Positions 22,796-29,987 of a DNA stretch of 37,174 bases are shown here, one piece after another. The notes beneath the pieces were generated by a model, which made no database searches, was not told where the DNA came from, and saw only the letters and a list, made by a program, of their open reading frames with translations. The position numbers and the translations under genes are program-made. The number at the start of each line of letters is the position of its first letter. Position 1 is the first letter of the stretch. This DNA is from Thermodesulfobacteriota bacterium (GTDB taxonomy: Bacteria; Desulfobacterota; Deferrisomatia; Deferrisomatales; JACRMM01). The stretch is taken from assembly GCA_040756475.1 (NCBI GenBank), contig JBFLZB010000023.1, positions 1-37,174 of the forward strand. The letters run 5' to 3'.

Positions 22796-23256
22796 TGGCC
22801 AAGGCAGCTTCAGACGATCGGGGAGCCGATAGCTCCAGAGACGCCCGTCGTGGAGGCCTTGCCACAGCCCTGACGATGGTCCCAGCGGTGAGTGTGGCGC
22901 TGCTCCCAAAGATCACGTGCCCCGCATGCTGGCCTGCGTACGCCGCGCTGGCGAGTGCCTTGGGGCTGGGTGCGGTCAACTATGGGCCGTACCTGCTCCC
23001 CCTCACCGTAGGGGGACTCGCCCTCGCGTGGGCGGGCCTCGCGTTTCGCGCCAAGAGACGACGGGGCTACGGCCCGTTGGCACTCGGGGTTGTCGGTGGC
23101 GTCGTCATGATGGTTGGCAAGTTCGCCTACGGATCACAGGCCGCGATGTACGGCGGGATCGCCTTTCTGCTCGGGGCCTCGATCTGGAACGTTTGGCCGA
23201 AGCAGCGGCCAAGACCCTGCCCGGCCTGCGTCCCGACCGGTACAGAGGGCGAATGA
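22792..23256 (+). CDS. merC: MerC-like mercury transport membrane protein
   Basis: From ATG 22792, overlapping the merR stop as ATGA and preceded by AAGGAG, the product is 154 residues with four membrane helices. The first helix contains KITCPACWPAYAALASALGL, comparable with the CAACFPALASFGAAIGLG segment of MerC. The last contains MYGGIAFLLGASIWN, comparable with MerC MYVGLALMIGVSIWD. A second CPAC lies near the C-terminus (about residues 143-146). It probably carries Hg(II) inward through paired cysteines. Sequence identity to Tn21 MerC looks low, so the symbol is by resemblance. Confidence 0.75.
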   Translation: MMAKAASDDRGADSSRDARRGGLATALTMVPAVSVALLPKITCPACWPAYAALASALGLGAVNYGPYLLPLTVGGLALAWAGLAFRAKRRRGYGPLALGVVGGVVMMVGKFAYGSQAAMYGGIAFLLGASIWNVWPKQRPRPCPACVPTGTEGE

Positions 23257-23294
23257 GAGGGACGAACCCAGGAACGTGAACCGAGGAGATCAAG

Positions 23295-23564
23295 ATGAGC
23301 ACGAAACGAACGGTGGAGATCTTCAGTGCCGGCTGTCCCGTATGTCGGGAAGCCGTCGATCGGGTGAAGGCTCTCGCCTGCCCGGACTGCGACGTTCAGG
23401 TCTTCGACATGAACGACCCTGCGGTGGCCGCCCGGGCCAAGAGCCTGGGGGTAGGTTCCGTACCCGCGGTGGCGGTCGACGGCGAGCTCGCATCATGTTG
23501 CGCCGGCCGCGGCCTGGACGAGCAGGCCCTGCGGGACGCGGGCGTTGGTGTGCCGAGAGGCTGA
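23295..23564 (+). CDS. Small thioredoxin-like protein of the mercury operon
   Basis: The 89-residue protein has a glutaredoxin/thioredoxin-like core with FSAGCPVCREAV (Cys14, Cys17), a second pair in ACPDCDVQVFDM (Cys29, Cys32) and a cis-Pro segment GVGSVPAVAVDG. A Cys-Cys follows (ASCCAGRG). It has no signal peptide and would be cytoplasmic. Its place after the MerC-like gene suggests it takes Hg(II) from the transporter or helps thiol redox balance. It may substitute for MerP or MerA functions absent here. The gap to the previous gene is 38 bases with a GAGGAG site. Confidence 0.78.
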   Translation: MSTKRTVEIFSAGCPVCREAVDRVKALACPDCDVQVFDMNDPAVAARAKSLGVGSVPAVAVDGELASCCAGRGLDEQALRDAGVGVPRG

Positions 23565-23713
23565 TTGGGGCTCCGAGAGCCCTCCGGCCTGCATTTGACG
23601 GCCCCACGGGAAAGCCGTCGGGGTGCATCAAGAGCGGGAGGGACGATTTGTCGGCGTCCCGGAGTGACGAGAACGGACGAGATCAGGTTACGGTCATCTT
23701 GGCCGTGCCGATC

Positions 23714-24076
23714 TCAAAAGACGGGAAACTCCTGGTTCTCGCCCGGGTGGGGGCTGTGTTGCGGACGCCCTCCCAGGAGGACCTCGTGGATGTACTCGTT
23801 CTGGTTGCACTCGGCCATCCGGAACTTCGATATGCCGCAGTTCGCGTCCGGGTTGTAAAGCGCCACGCTCACCGGCTTCGGAGGGACAGGAGTCCCGCCG
23901 CTCATGGGAAGCAACGCCACGATCGGGGCGGCAAACAGAACCCGAAGGAATGCTGCTCGGGAGCGTTTCGGGGAAGAGGGTGGTTCTGGGTGGAGGGGCA
24001 CGACCTTGTCCGAAGCCGCGCTCCGCATGATGTGACGGACTCTCCGTGCCGTGATGTGCCGTACCCTGTCGTCCAT
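23714..24076 (-). CDS. Hypothetical membrane-anchored or exported protein
   Basis: The 120-residue product from ATG 24076 (AAGGGGGAG upstream) has a basic N-terminus rich in Arg and His. One hydrophobic segment follows (AAFLRVLFAAPIVALLP), then a Cys-containing C-terminal part (NPDANCGISKFRMAECNQNE). It follows the XRE regulator by 26 bases and is probably co-transcribed. No family is recognised. The KRSRAAFLR start before the helix is only loosely like a Tat motif. The 23565-23713 gap downstream, between convergent genes, holds a weak 6-bp hairpin (23597-23619) and nothing else seen. Confidence 0.5.
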   Translation of the reverse strand: MDDRVRHITARRVRHIMRSAASDKVVPLHPEPPSSPKRSRAAFLRVLFAAPIVALLPMSGGTPVPPKPVSVALYNPDANCGISKFRMAECNQNEYIHEVLLGGRPQHSPHPGENQEFPVF

Positions 24077-24102
24077 GATCTCCCCCTTGTCCTCCGACGG
24101 TC

Positions 24103-24528
24103 TCAGGTTGCCAGTTTGACCATCCTCGCGATGTGGGCCCGGCCCGGCTGGGCCCCTTCCTCGTGTCCCATCATGTCGTAGAGCAGCACCACGAGCTCGG
24201 CCTTCTTCTTCGGCTCCAGGCTTGTCCCCAGCTCCTGGAGCTCCGCCTCCACGCCCTCGATCACGCCCGCCAAAATGGACTCGTCCGGGCCCCCGCGGTC
24301 TCCCCGCTCCCTCGGAAGGGGCTCGCGGCCCAGCACGAGCCAATCGCAGGACACGCCTGCCTCCTCGCTGAGCTTCCCCAGGAAGACCGGGTCGGGCAGC
24401 TGACCCCGCTCGATCCGGCCCACCGTGTCCCGGGATACCTCGGTGCGCTCCGCCAGCTCCGCCTGGCTCCAGCCAAGCCGCTCACGCGTCTGGCGCACTC
24501 TGTCGCACACGCTCGGTAGCGTCATCAT
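24103..24528 (-). CDS. XRE-family transcriptional regulator
   Basis: The 141-residue protein starts with a Cro/CI-type helix-turn-helix: RVRQTRERLGWSQAELAERT, then EVSRDTVGRIERGQLPDP. The linker and C-terminal part (KKKAELVVLLYDMMGHEEG) may support dimerisation. ATG 24528 is chosen because the promoter's predicted start of transcription falls on that A; a second ATG follows directly at 24525. A GTG at 24543 overlaps the -10 box and is unlikely. It is divergent from the sigma-like gene that precedes the transfer operon, so it could repress the element like other ICE or phage repressors. Target sites are not defined. Confidence 0.8.
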   Translation of the reverse strand: MMTLPSVCDRVRQTRERLGWSQAELAERTEVSRDTVGRIERGQLPDPVFLGKLSEEAGVSCDWLVLGREPLPRERGDRGGPDESILAGVIEGVEAELQELGTSLEPKKKAELVVLLYDMMGHEEGAQPGRAHIARMVKLAT

Positions 24529-24534
24529 GTGCGC

Positions 24535-24562
24535 ATTATACACGGGAAGCCGGGGGTGTCAA
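24535..24562 (-). promoter_or_regulatory. Near-consensus sigma-70 promoter of the XRE gene
   Basis: TTGACA (24557-24562) and TATAAT (24535-24540), both perfect consensus boxes, are separated by 16 bases on the minus strand. Seven bases past the -10 box lies the A of ATG 24528, so the message would have no leader. The 24541-24745 intergenic region also contains the palindrome GGTGCACC (24616-24623) and a weaker plus-strand promoter candidate. Confidence 0.78.
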
Positions 24563-24662
24563 CCAGGGATGAGCGAAGAGAGACCTTTATAGGCTGGATT
24601 GTGCAGACATAGAGAGGTGCACCTATCTCGAGCCGCGCGGGGGCGAAATTCGCAGTTTCTGG

Positions 24663-24691
24663 TTGACCTGTGCGAGTATCGCGTGATATTG
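24663..24691 (+). promoter_or_regulatory. Weak promoter candidate for the sigma-like gene
   Basis: TTGACC (24663-24668) is followed after 17 bases by ATATTG (24686-24691), only partly like a -10 box. It would drive the gene starting at 24746. A weak basal promoter next to a strong divergent one would suit a repressed element, but the call is tentative. Confidence 0.3.
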
Positions 24692-24745
24692 CTGCGAACG
24701 GTGCACAGAACGAGGATCGGGGCGGAGGCCTGGGAGGGAAGAGGC

Positions 24746-25462
24746 ATGGAACGAATGGCGGCGTGGCGGGATGACACGGGGATTTCCGACGGGACTCCAC
24801 GAAGGCGCAGCCGCGAGAGGGAAGAGGCCCGAGTGAGCAGGTCGCGCACGGGGGTCTTGCCGCGGACCTCCCCCGAGGGGGACGGGGCTGCCGATGCCGA
24901 GGCCTGGGAGCAGGCGACCCGGTGGGTGGAGGAGCACCGGAAGTTGATCGTCCGTCAGGCCGAGCGCTACGCGGGCTACGCCCCCTACGATCGGCAGGAC
25001 TACCTGCAGCAGGCCGTCCTGGCCGCCTTCCACGCCTGGAAGGACTGCGTTCGCTCGAGGCAACCCGAGCGCTTCACTTCCTACTGCTTCATCCGCTTCC
25101 GGCGGGAGTGCCGAGACGAGCTGGCCATTCGCCGCGACGCGCCGGCGAGCCTTCGCCCCGAGGACCGGCCCCTGGACCCGTCGGCCGGAGGCTCGGAGGG
25201 AGATCGGAAGAGCGCTGGCGGAGAGGAAGCGGCCGAGCGGGAAGCGCTGGTCTGGAAGGCCCTGCGCTGGATGACCCCGCGCCAGCAGCTCGCCTGGCTC
25301 CTGGCCCTCGGCCACCTCGGACACGGCCGCGCGGACCCCAAGGAGATCGCCCGGACCCTCAAGATCAGCCGGCGCGCCGCAGCCGGGCTCCTGGCGCGGG
25401 GGCAGGCCCAAGCGGAGGAGGGCGCGCGCCGGGAGAAGCAAGCGCTCGATGCGGCCGGTTGA
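24746..25462 (+). CDS. Sigma-70-like RNA polymerase factor
   Basis: From ATG 24746 (GGGAGGGAAGAGG upstream) the 238-residue protein has a region resembling sigma region 2: HRKLIVRQAERYAGYAPYDR, a DYLQQAVLAAFHAWKDC helix and FTSYCFIRFRRECRDEL. Its C-terminal region-4-like part has LRWMTPRQQLAWLLALGHLG, then PKEIARTLKISRRAAAGLLA. The first 55 residues are basic and probably disordered. It is divergent from the XRE gene and stands before the conjugation operon, so it may activate transfer genes. Sequence match to sigma factors is moderate; a DNA-binding regulator of another type is the alternative. Confidence 0.58.
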   Translation: MERMAAWRDDTGISDGTPRRRSREREEARVSRSRTGVLPRTSPEGDGAADAEAWEQATRWVEEHRKLIVRQAERYAGYAPYDRQDYLQQAVLAAFHAWKDCVRSRQPERFTSYCFIRFRRECRDELAIRRDAPASLRPEDRPLDPSAGGSEGDRKSAGGEEAAEREALVWKALRWMTPRQQLAWLLALGHLGHGRADPKEIARTLKISRRAAAGLLARGQAQAEEGARREKQALDAAG

Positions 25463-25564
25463 ACAAGGGAAGTCCGGCGAAGGGGGGCCGCCGTGTTCCA
25501 CCGCGGACGAATACGTAAGTGAGGGCAGGAAGCGAAGCCCGGAGAGCGGGAGGAGGAGAGAGCA

Positions 25565-25933
25565 GTGAACGTCCGGAGGTGGGGTCTTGTGGCAGGGCTT
25601 CTCGCGGCCGGCGCCGCGCAGGCAGACGTCCTCTGCCAGGAGCGTTTCCAGCACCCGGGTGGCCTCGCTCGCTTCCTGGTCAGTGAGCGCACCTGGCTGG
25701 TCTCTGCGGAAGACGCCGAAGCGTTTGGATCGCCTGTACCTCGGGTGCCCCACCTCGCGGTCCGGGTGGGAGGCGCAACGAAGCCGCAGGGCGGGGGCCC
25801 TGGAGGGGCAGGGCAGGGGAGTCTCAACTCGATGGACAGCGAGGACCCCAGAACGAGGGCCCTGTGCCCGGACCCCTGGGTCCACGACGTGGGCACCCAG
25901 GACCCCGACACCATCCTGGAGGAGTCGCCGTGA
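25565..25933 (+). CDS. Hypothetical small exported protein before the transfer genes
   Basis: GTG 25565 with a GGAGGAGAG site opens 122 residues. A signal peptide (WGLVAGLLAAGAAQA) is followed by DVLCQERFQHPGGLARFLVS and a Gly/Pro-rich middle and tail. The stop overlaps the next GTG as GTGA, which supports real translation and coupling to the DsbC-like gene. No family is recognised. Position at the head of the transfer operon suggests a periplasmic conjugation accessory. Confidence 0.5.
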   Translation: MNVRRWGLVAGLLAAGAAQADVLCQERFQHPGGLARFLVSERTWLVSAEDAEAFGSPVPRVPHLAVRVGGATKPQGGGPGGAGQGSLNSMDSEDPRTRALCPDPWVHDVGTQDPDTILEESP

Positions 25934-26634
25934 GAAGTTCTCTTCGGATCGTCTGCTTCACGTTGCTCCTGGCGGGTCTGTTCATGAGCTGGGCCTTCGC
26001 GGAAGAGAGCTCCTCCGACGCGGAGACGACACTGCGGCAGATCTTCCCCCGGCTCGGGGTCACGGCGGTCCACCCGACCCCGGTGGAGGGCCTCTTCGAG
26101 GTGGTCGCCGGCGACAACGTTTTCTACTTCGCCCCGGCCACCGGACACCTCTTCTTCGGGGAGCTCTGGTCCAAGGAGGGCGTGAGCCTCACCGCGGCGC
26201 GGAAGGAGCGCCTCCTGGCCGAGAAGGTCGCCCGCCTCCCCCTCGACCGGGCCGTGAAGCTCGGCGACGGCCCCACGGTGGTGATCGAGGTCACCGACCC
26301 CGACTGCCCCTTCTGCCGGCGGGGCAGCGACTACCTCGAGACCCGGAGCGACGTCACCCGCTACGTCTTCTTCCATCCCCTGCCGAGCCATCCCCAGGCC
26401 CGGGCCAAGGCCCAGTACATCCTCGCGGCTCCCGACCCGGCGGCGGCCTACGCCGAGGTCTTCTCCGGTCGCTACGACGAGGACCCGCTGCCCGGGTTCG
26501 AGCCCACGGGCCGATTGGAGGAGCACGTCCGTCTCGTGGAGGAGCTCGGCGTCCGAGGGACACCGCACTACTGGATCGGCGGCGAGCACGTGGCTGGGGC
26601 CGACCTCGACGCCATCCGCAACCTGCTGCCGTAG
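25930..26634 (+). CDS. dsbC: DsbC/TrbB-like disulfide isomerase of the transfer operon
   Basis: The 234-residue product has a signal peptide (IVCFTLLLAGLFMSWAFA) and a DsbC-like N-terminal dimerisation domain (VEGLFEVVAGDNVFYFAPAT). The thioredoxin domain carries DPDCPFCRRGSDYL (Cys126, Cys129), and the cis-Pro is in GVRGTPHYWIGG. F-type and SXT-type elements encode a DsbC beside their Tra genes to fold cysteine-rich proteins such as TraN and TraU. The adjoining TraN-like proteins here are very Cys-rich and are the likely clients. The GTG start overlaps the upstream stop. Confidence 0.87.
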   Translation: MRSSLRIVCFTLLLAGLFMSWAFAEESSSDAETTLRQIFPRLGVTAVHPTPVEGLFEVVAGDNVFYFAPATGHLFFGELWSKEGVSLTAARKERLLAEKVARLPLDRAVKLGDGPTVVIEVTDPDCPFCRRGSDYLETRSDVTRYVFFHPLPSHPQARAKAQYILAAPDPAAAYAEVFSGRYDEDPLPGFEPTGRLEEHVRLVEELGVRGTPHYWIGGEHVAGADLDAIRNLLP

Positions 26635-26661
26635 GCGGCACCCACCTCAGGGGAGAAGAGC

Positions 26662-26979
26662 ATGCGAAAGACCTTCCGGAAGCTCCGCGGCAAGACCGGC
26701 CTCATCCTGCTCGTCGCGACCGCGGCCGTCGCCGCGGCCGGCACGGCCCTGGCCCTGCCGGTGCCCGCAGTCGGCGACCTCGGCTACGACGTCTACAGCC
26801 TCTTCATGGACATCAAGGACGGCCCGGTCGGCTACGCGGGGGCCGGCATCGGCATCGCCGGCGCGGCCTTCCTTGGCTACAAGTCCCAGTGGATCCCCGC
26901 CATCGGCGCGCTGCTGGGCACCGGCGCGATCGTCAAGGCCGACACCATCGTCCAGAGCCTCGGCGCCCTCATCGGCTAG
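26662..26979 (+). CDS. traA: Conjugative pilin TraA
   Basis: The 105-residue precursor has a long basic leader and a cleavable hydrophobic segment ending TALALPVP; cleavage after Ala31 would leave 74 residues. The mature part has two membrane-spanning stretches (GYAGAGIGIAGAAFLGY and IPAIGALLGTGAIVKA) around a short basic loop, as in TraA/TrbC-type pilins. The place directly before traL matches F-type order. It would be stored in the inner membrane and built into the pilus. The gene is followed at once by a terminator-like structure, which would give pilin in excess. Confidence 0.85.
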   Translation: MRKTFRKLRGKTGLILLVATAAVAAAGTALALPVPAVGDLGYDVYSLFMDIKDGPVGYAGAGIGIAGAAFLGYKSQWIPAIGALLGTGAIVKADTIVQSLGALIG

Positions 26980-26983
26980 CGGG

Positions 26984-27004
26984 CCCTCCCGGCCCTCGGG
27001 AGGG
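26984..27004 (+). promoter_or_regulatory. Hairpin competing with the traA terminator
   Basis: CCCTCCCG (26984-26991) and CGGGAGGG (26997-27004) form a perfect 8-bp stem with a 5-base loop. Its right arm shares GGGAGGG with the left arm of the terminator at 26998-27037, so only one of the two can form. That is an attenuator-like layout. Confidence 0.5.
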
Positions 27005-27037
27005 GCGCGGCGCCCCAGACGCGTCCCTCCCCTTTTT
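26998..27037 (+). terminator. Intrinsic terminator after traA
   Basis: An 11-bp stem pairs GGGAGGGGCGC (26998-27008) with GCGTCCCTCCC (27021-27031), with one G-U pair and a 12-base loop. It is followed by C and five T. It lies between traA and traL in an operon otherwise free of gaps, so partial termination is likely rather than the end of the operon. Confidence 0.68.
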
Positions 27038-27054
27038 CCGTCTTCGAGGATGTC

Positions 27055-27324
27055 ATGAAGCGCGTGCCCTTCCCGCAGTACCTCTCCCGGCCCATGCAGT
27101 TCCTGTGGTGGGAGAGCGACGAGCTCGCCGTGATCCTCCTCTTCGTGGGCCTGGCGATGATGTTCGGCGGGGTGTTCTGGTTCCTGCCCTTCCTCGGGAG
27201 CTACGCCTTCGTGCGCTTGAAGCGCGAGTACCCGAAGGACTTCCTCCGCCACGTCTTCTACTTCCTCGGGCTCACCCGCTTGAAGGGCTACCCGGAGTAC
27301 TGGGAGCGGGAGTTCTCCGAATGA
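27055..27324 (+). CDS. traL: TraL conjugation inner-membrane protein
   Basis: The 89-residue protein has FPQYLSRPMQFLWWESDELA and one or two membrane helices (VILLFVGLAMMFGGVFWFLP), then a basic tail (VRLKREYPKDFLRHVFYFLG). This is the TraL pattern of type F secretion systems. It is a small pilus-assembly component related in position to VirB3. A GAGGA site precedes ATG 27055; the stop overlaps traE as ATGA. Confidence 0.88.
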   Translation: MKRVPFPQYLSRPMQFLWWESDELAVILLFVGLAMMFGGVFWFLPFLGSYAFVRLKREYPKDFLRHVFYFLGLTRLKGYPEYWEREFSE

Positions 27325-27941
27325 GGGCCGCGAAGTTTCTCGACGAGAAGAGCAACCTCACCTCCCAGAACCGGCTCCTCCAGTTCGCGGTGGTGGCGCT
27401 GGTCCTGGCCGAGGCGGTGCAGGGGGTGGCCACGGTCCGGGCGCTTCGCTACCAGCGGACGATCCTCCTCCCCGCGTCCCTCAACCACCAGGTCGAGTTC
27501 GTCGGGGACCGGGCGAGCCCGGAGTACGTGCGGGAGTTCGCGCGCTACGCCGTGGGCCTGGCGCTCAACGTCACCCCTGCCACGGCGAGCGGCAACTTCG
27601 AGGAACTCCTCACCCTCTACTCCCCGCGAGCCTACGGGACCGGGCGGAAGACCTTCTACGCCATGGCCCGGGACATCGAGGGCGCCAAGGTCTCCGGGGT
27701 CTTCTACCCCCTGAAGATCCGCCCCGAGGAGGCTCGGGGCCGGATCGAGATCGAGGGGCACCGCAAGCTCTACACCGACGACCTCCTCGTGGAGAGCGCC
27801 CGGCGGACCTACGTGCTCCGCTACGAGCTCGTGGACGGCCGCTTCCAGATCCTCGGGCTCGTGGAGAAGGCGGAGGAGGCGGAGCTGGAGGCAGCCATCC
27901 AACAGCCGGCGCCCGGCGAGAAGGAGGAGACCACCGAATGA
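27321..27941 (+). CDS. traE: TraE, VirB5/VirB8-like assembly protein
   Basis: The 206-residue product has an N-terminal membrane helix (LLQFAVVALVLAEAVQGVAT). A periplasmic domain follows with LLPASLNHQVEFVGDRASPE and YPLKIRPEEARGRIEIEGHR. These match TraE of F-type systems, a bitopic core protein. The start overlaps traL and the stop overlaps traK, both as ATGA, showing tight coupling. It probably joins the inner-membrane complex with TraL and TraB. Confidence 0.88.
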   Translation: MRAAKFLDEKSNLTSQNRLLQFAVVALVLAEAVQGVATVRALRYQRTILLPASLNHQVEFVGDRASPEYVREFARYAVGLALNVTPATASGNFEELLTLYSPRAYGTGRKTFYAMARDIEGAKVSGVFYPLKIRPEEARGRIEIEGHRKLYTDDLLVESARRTYVLRYELVDGRFQILGLVEKAEEAELEAAIQQPAPGEKEETTE

Positions 27942-28753
27942 GCCTTATGAAGCGAAAGACTAGCCTCCACCGGAGGTGTCCCTGCCTGGCGGTCTTCACC
28001 CTCGCCCTCGTCCTGGCGGCGACGGCCGGCGCCACCGAGCCGGAGCCTGTCCTCGAACCCGACCTTTCGTTCCGGAACGTCGTCGTCCACCCGGAAACCC
28101 CGACGGTGGTGGAGATGAGCTCCACGGACGTGAACCGGGTGACCTGCGCGGAACCCATCCAGGACGTCGTCTACTCGGCGGAGAAGGGGGTGAGCGTCCG
28201 TTTCCTCGACCGGGAGGCCTTCGTGAAGTTCCTGGTCCGGAAGAAGGGCACCGAGACGCTCTACGCCACCGAGCCCACCGAGCTCTACGTGGTCTGCGGC
28301 GGCGCGGTCTACACCCTGATCGCCCAACCCCGGCGGATCCCGCCGCCCCCGATCCGCCTCGCCGCCCCCAAGGGGGACGCGGTGCGGGAGAACCGCGCGC
28401 ACCTGGGCGGTCTCCCCCGGGAGCTCAAGCTCGTGACTCTGATCCGGGAGGCCTACACCGGGGAGCTCCCGGAGAGCTATCTCGTCCGGCCGCTGAACCG
28501 GCCCGTGGCCCTGTCTCCCAACCTCACCGTGGTGGTCCGCCGCCTCGTGGTGGTCGAGGGCGAGGGGCTCCAGGTGAAGGAGCTCCACGTGACCGCCAAG
28601 CCCGAAGGCGGTGAACGTCACCTGGCCGAGCCACTCTTCGCCGATCCGGCGCTGGGCCCCGAGCGCAAGGCCGCCGTGGCCATCGAGAAGACGAACCTCC
28701 AGCCCGGCGAGACCACGCGCGTCTTCGTGGTCGAGCTCGCCCAGGGGAGCTGA
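27938..28753 (+). CDS. traK: TraK secretin-like component
   Basis: The 271-residue product has a signal peptide (CLAVFTLALVLAATAGA). A beta-rich body with VEMSSTDVNRVTCAEPIQDV and TELYVVCGGAVYTLIAQP is typical of TraK, the VirB9-like ring protein of the outer-membrane core. An ATG nine bases further in (27947) is an alternative start. The two cysteines may form a disulfide served by the operon's DsbC. It precedes traB by three bases. Confidence 0.85.
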   Translation: MSLMKRKTSLHRRCPCLAVFTLALVLAATAGATEPEPVLEPDLSFRNVVVHPETPTVVEMSSTDVNRVTCAEPIQDVVYSAEKGVSVRFLDREAFVKFLVRKKGTETLYATEPTELYVVCGGAVYTLIAQPRRIPPPPIRLAAPKGDAVRENRAHLGGLPRELKLVTLIREAYTGELPESYLVRPLNRPVALSPNLTVVVRRLVVVEGEGLQVKELHVTAKPEGGERHLAEPLFADPALGPERKAAVAIEKTNLQPGETTRVFVVELAQGS

Positions 28754-28756
28754 GCC

Positions 28757-29971
28757 ATGGAGCGCCTCTCGAAGTGGTTCTCCGGCCTCCCGCCGAAGCG
28801 AAAGCGCCGGCTGGTGCTCTTCGGCATCCTGGCCCTCGCGGCCGGCCTCTTCATGCTCGGCTACCGGCCGGACCCGGCGCCGCGCCGCCGGGAGGCCCCC
28901 CTGGTGCGCGAGCTCACCCTGGACGGGGAGAGCCTGGAGCGGGCCAAGTACCTGGACCTCCAGCGCCAGCTCGAGGCGCTCGCCAAGGAGAAGGGGAAGC
29001 AGGGGAAGGACGGACCGGGTTCGGCATCGACCAAGCCGGACCGTCTGCCGGCGCGCACCGAGCCGCCACCGGAGGAGTCGGCCGGGCCGGACCCCAGCTC
29101 CCTGCGCCTGCCCACAGCCGACGAGGTCGCACGGCTCCCCGACCCGAAGCCGGCGCCTGCCCCGGCCCCGCAGCCCACGCCCGTCCCGCCCGCCCCGATG
29201 GGACGTTCGCCGCTCCCCCAGCCGGCCATGGAGCCGGTGGAGGAGATCGTCGGCGGCATCGAGGTCGCGTCCAACGCCGCGGGCGCGGCCAAGGCCAAGG
29301 CGCCGGAGCAGAAAAAAAAAGACCGGACGGAGTCGGTCTACCTGCCTCCTTCCTTCATGGAGGCGACCCTGCTTACCGGGCTCGACGCCTCTACCTCTGG
29401 GGAAGGTAGGAAGAGCCCGGAGCCGCTGCTGCTCCGCGTCCAGAAGCCGGCGGTGCTCCCCAACCGGGTCAAGGCGAACCTCCGCGGCTGCTTCGTGATC
29501 GCCGAGGCCACGGGGTCACTCGCCAAGGAGCGGGCCATGGTGCGGCTCGTGTCGCTCAGCTGTCTCGACCGGGAGGGGCAGGCCGTGATCGACCAGCCGG
29601 TGAAGGGCTTCGTGGTGGACGTGGACGGGAAGGTCGGCCTCGGGGGCCGCGTCGTCTCCAAGATGGGCGCGGCCACGGCCCGGGCGGTGATCGCCGGGAT
29701 CTTCGGGGGCGCCGGCGAGGTGATTCAGTCGGCGAGCACGGCCCAGACGATCTCGCCGCTTGGCGCCACCCAGATCGTGGACAGCGAGAACCTCGCCCGG
29801 GCCTCCCTGGGCGGGGGGCTCGCCGCCGGCGCCAACACCCTTCGGGACTTCTACCTGGAGCTCGCCAAGCAGGCCACCCCGGTGATCGAGGTCGGGGCGG
29901 CCAAGGGAGTCACGGTGGTAATCAGCGAGGGCGTCAACCTGGAGATCCGGGACGTGAGCCCGGTCCCGTGA
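28757..29971 (+). CDS. traB: TraB, VirB10-like core protein
   Basis: The 404-residue protein has a cytoplasmic start, one helix (LVLFGILALAAGLFMLGY), a short coiled coil, a long Pro-rich linker (residues about 90-165) and a VirB10-like barrel. Diagnostic blocks are LRGCFVIAEATGSLAKERAM and VKGFVVDVDGKVGLGGRVVS; the end is GVTVVISEGVNLEIRDV. It spans inner and outer membrane layers of the transfer channel. A run of nine A at 29312-29320 in the linker coding region could cause slippage. It lies between traK and traV, as in F, without traP. Confidence 0.9.
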   Translation: MERLSKWFSGLPPKRKRRLVLFGILALAAGLFMLGYRPDPAPRRREAPLVRELTLDGESLERAKYLDLQRQLEALAKEKGKQGKDGPGSASTKPDRLPARTEPPPEESAGPDPSSLRLPTADEVARLPDPKPAPAPAPQPTPVPPAPMGRSPLPQPAMEPVEEIVGGIEVASNAAGAAKAKAPEQKKKDRTESVYLPPSFMEATLLTGLDASTSGEGRKSPEPLLLRVQKPAVLPNRVKANLRGCFVIAEATGSLAKERAMVRLVSLSCLDREGQAVIDQPVKGFVVDVDGKVGLGGRVVSKMGAATARAVIAGIFGGAGEVIQSASTAQTISPLGATQIVDSENLARASLGGGLAAGANTLRDFYLELAKQATPVIEVGAAKGVTVVISEGVNLEIRDVSPVP

Positions 29972-29987
29972 CGGAAAGGACGAGGCG

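Noticed and set aside
23597-23619. Hairpin GACGGC/GCCGTC between convergent genes
   Set aside because: The stem is only 6 bp with an 11-base loop and no T run on either strand, so a terminator call is not supported.
24531-24543. GTG at 24543 as the start of the XRE protein
   Set aside because: It would place the -10 box inside the coding region, and the ATG pair at 24528/24525 fits the promoter better.
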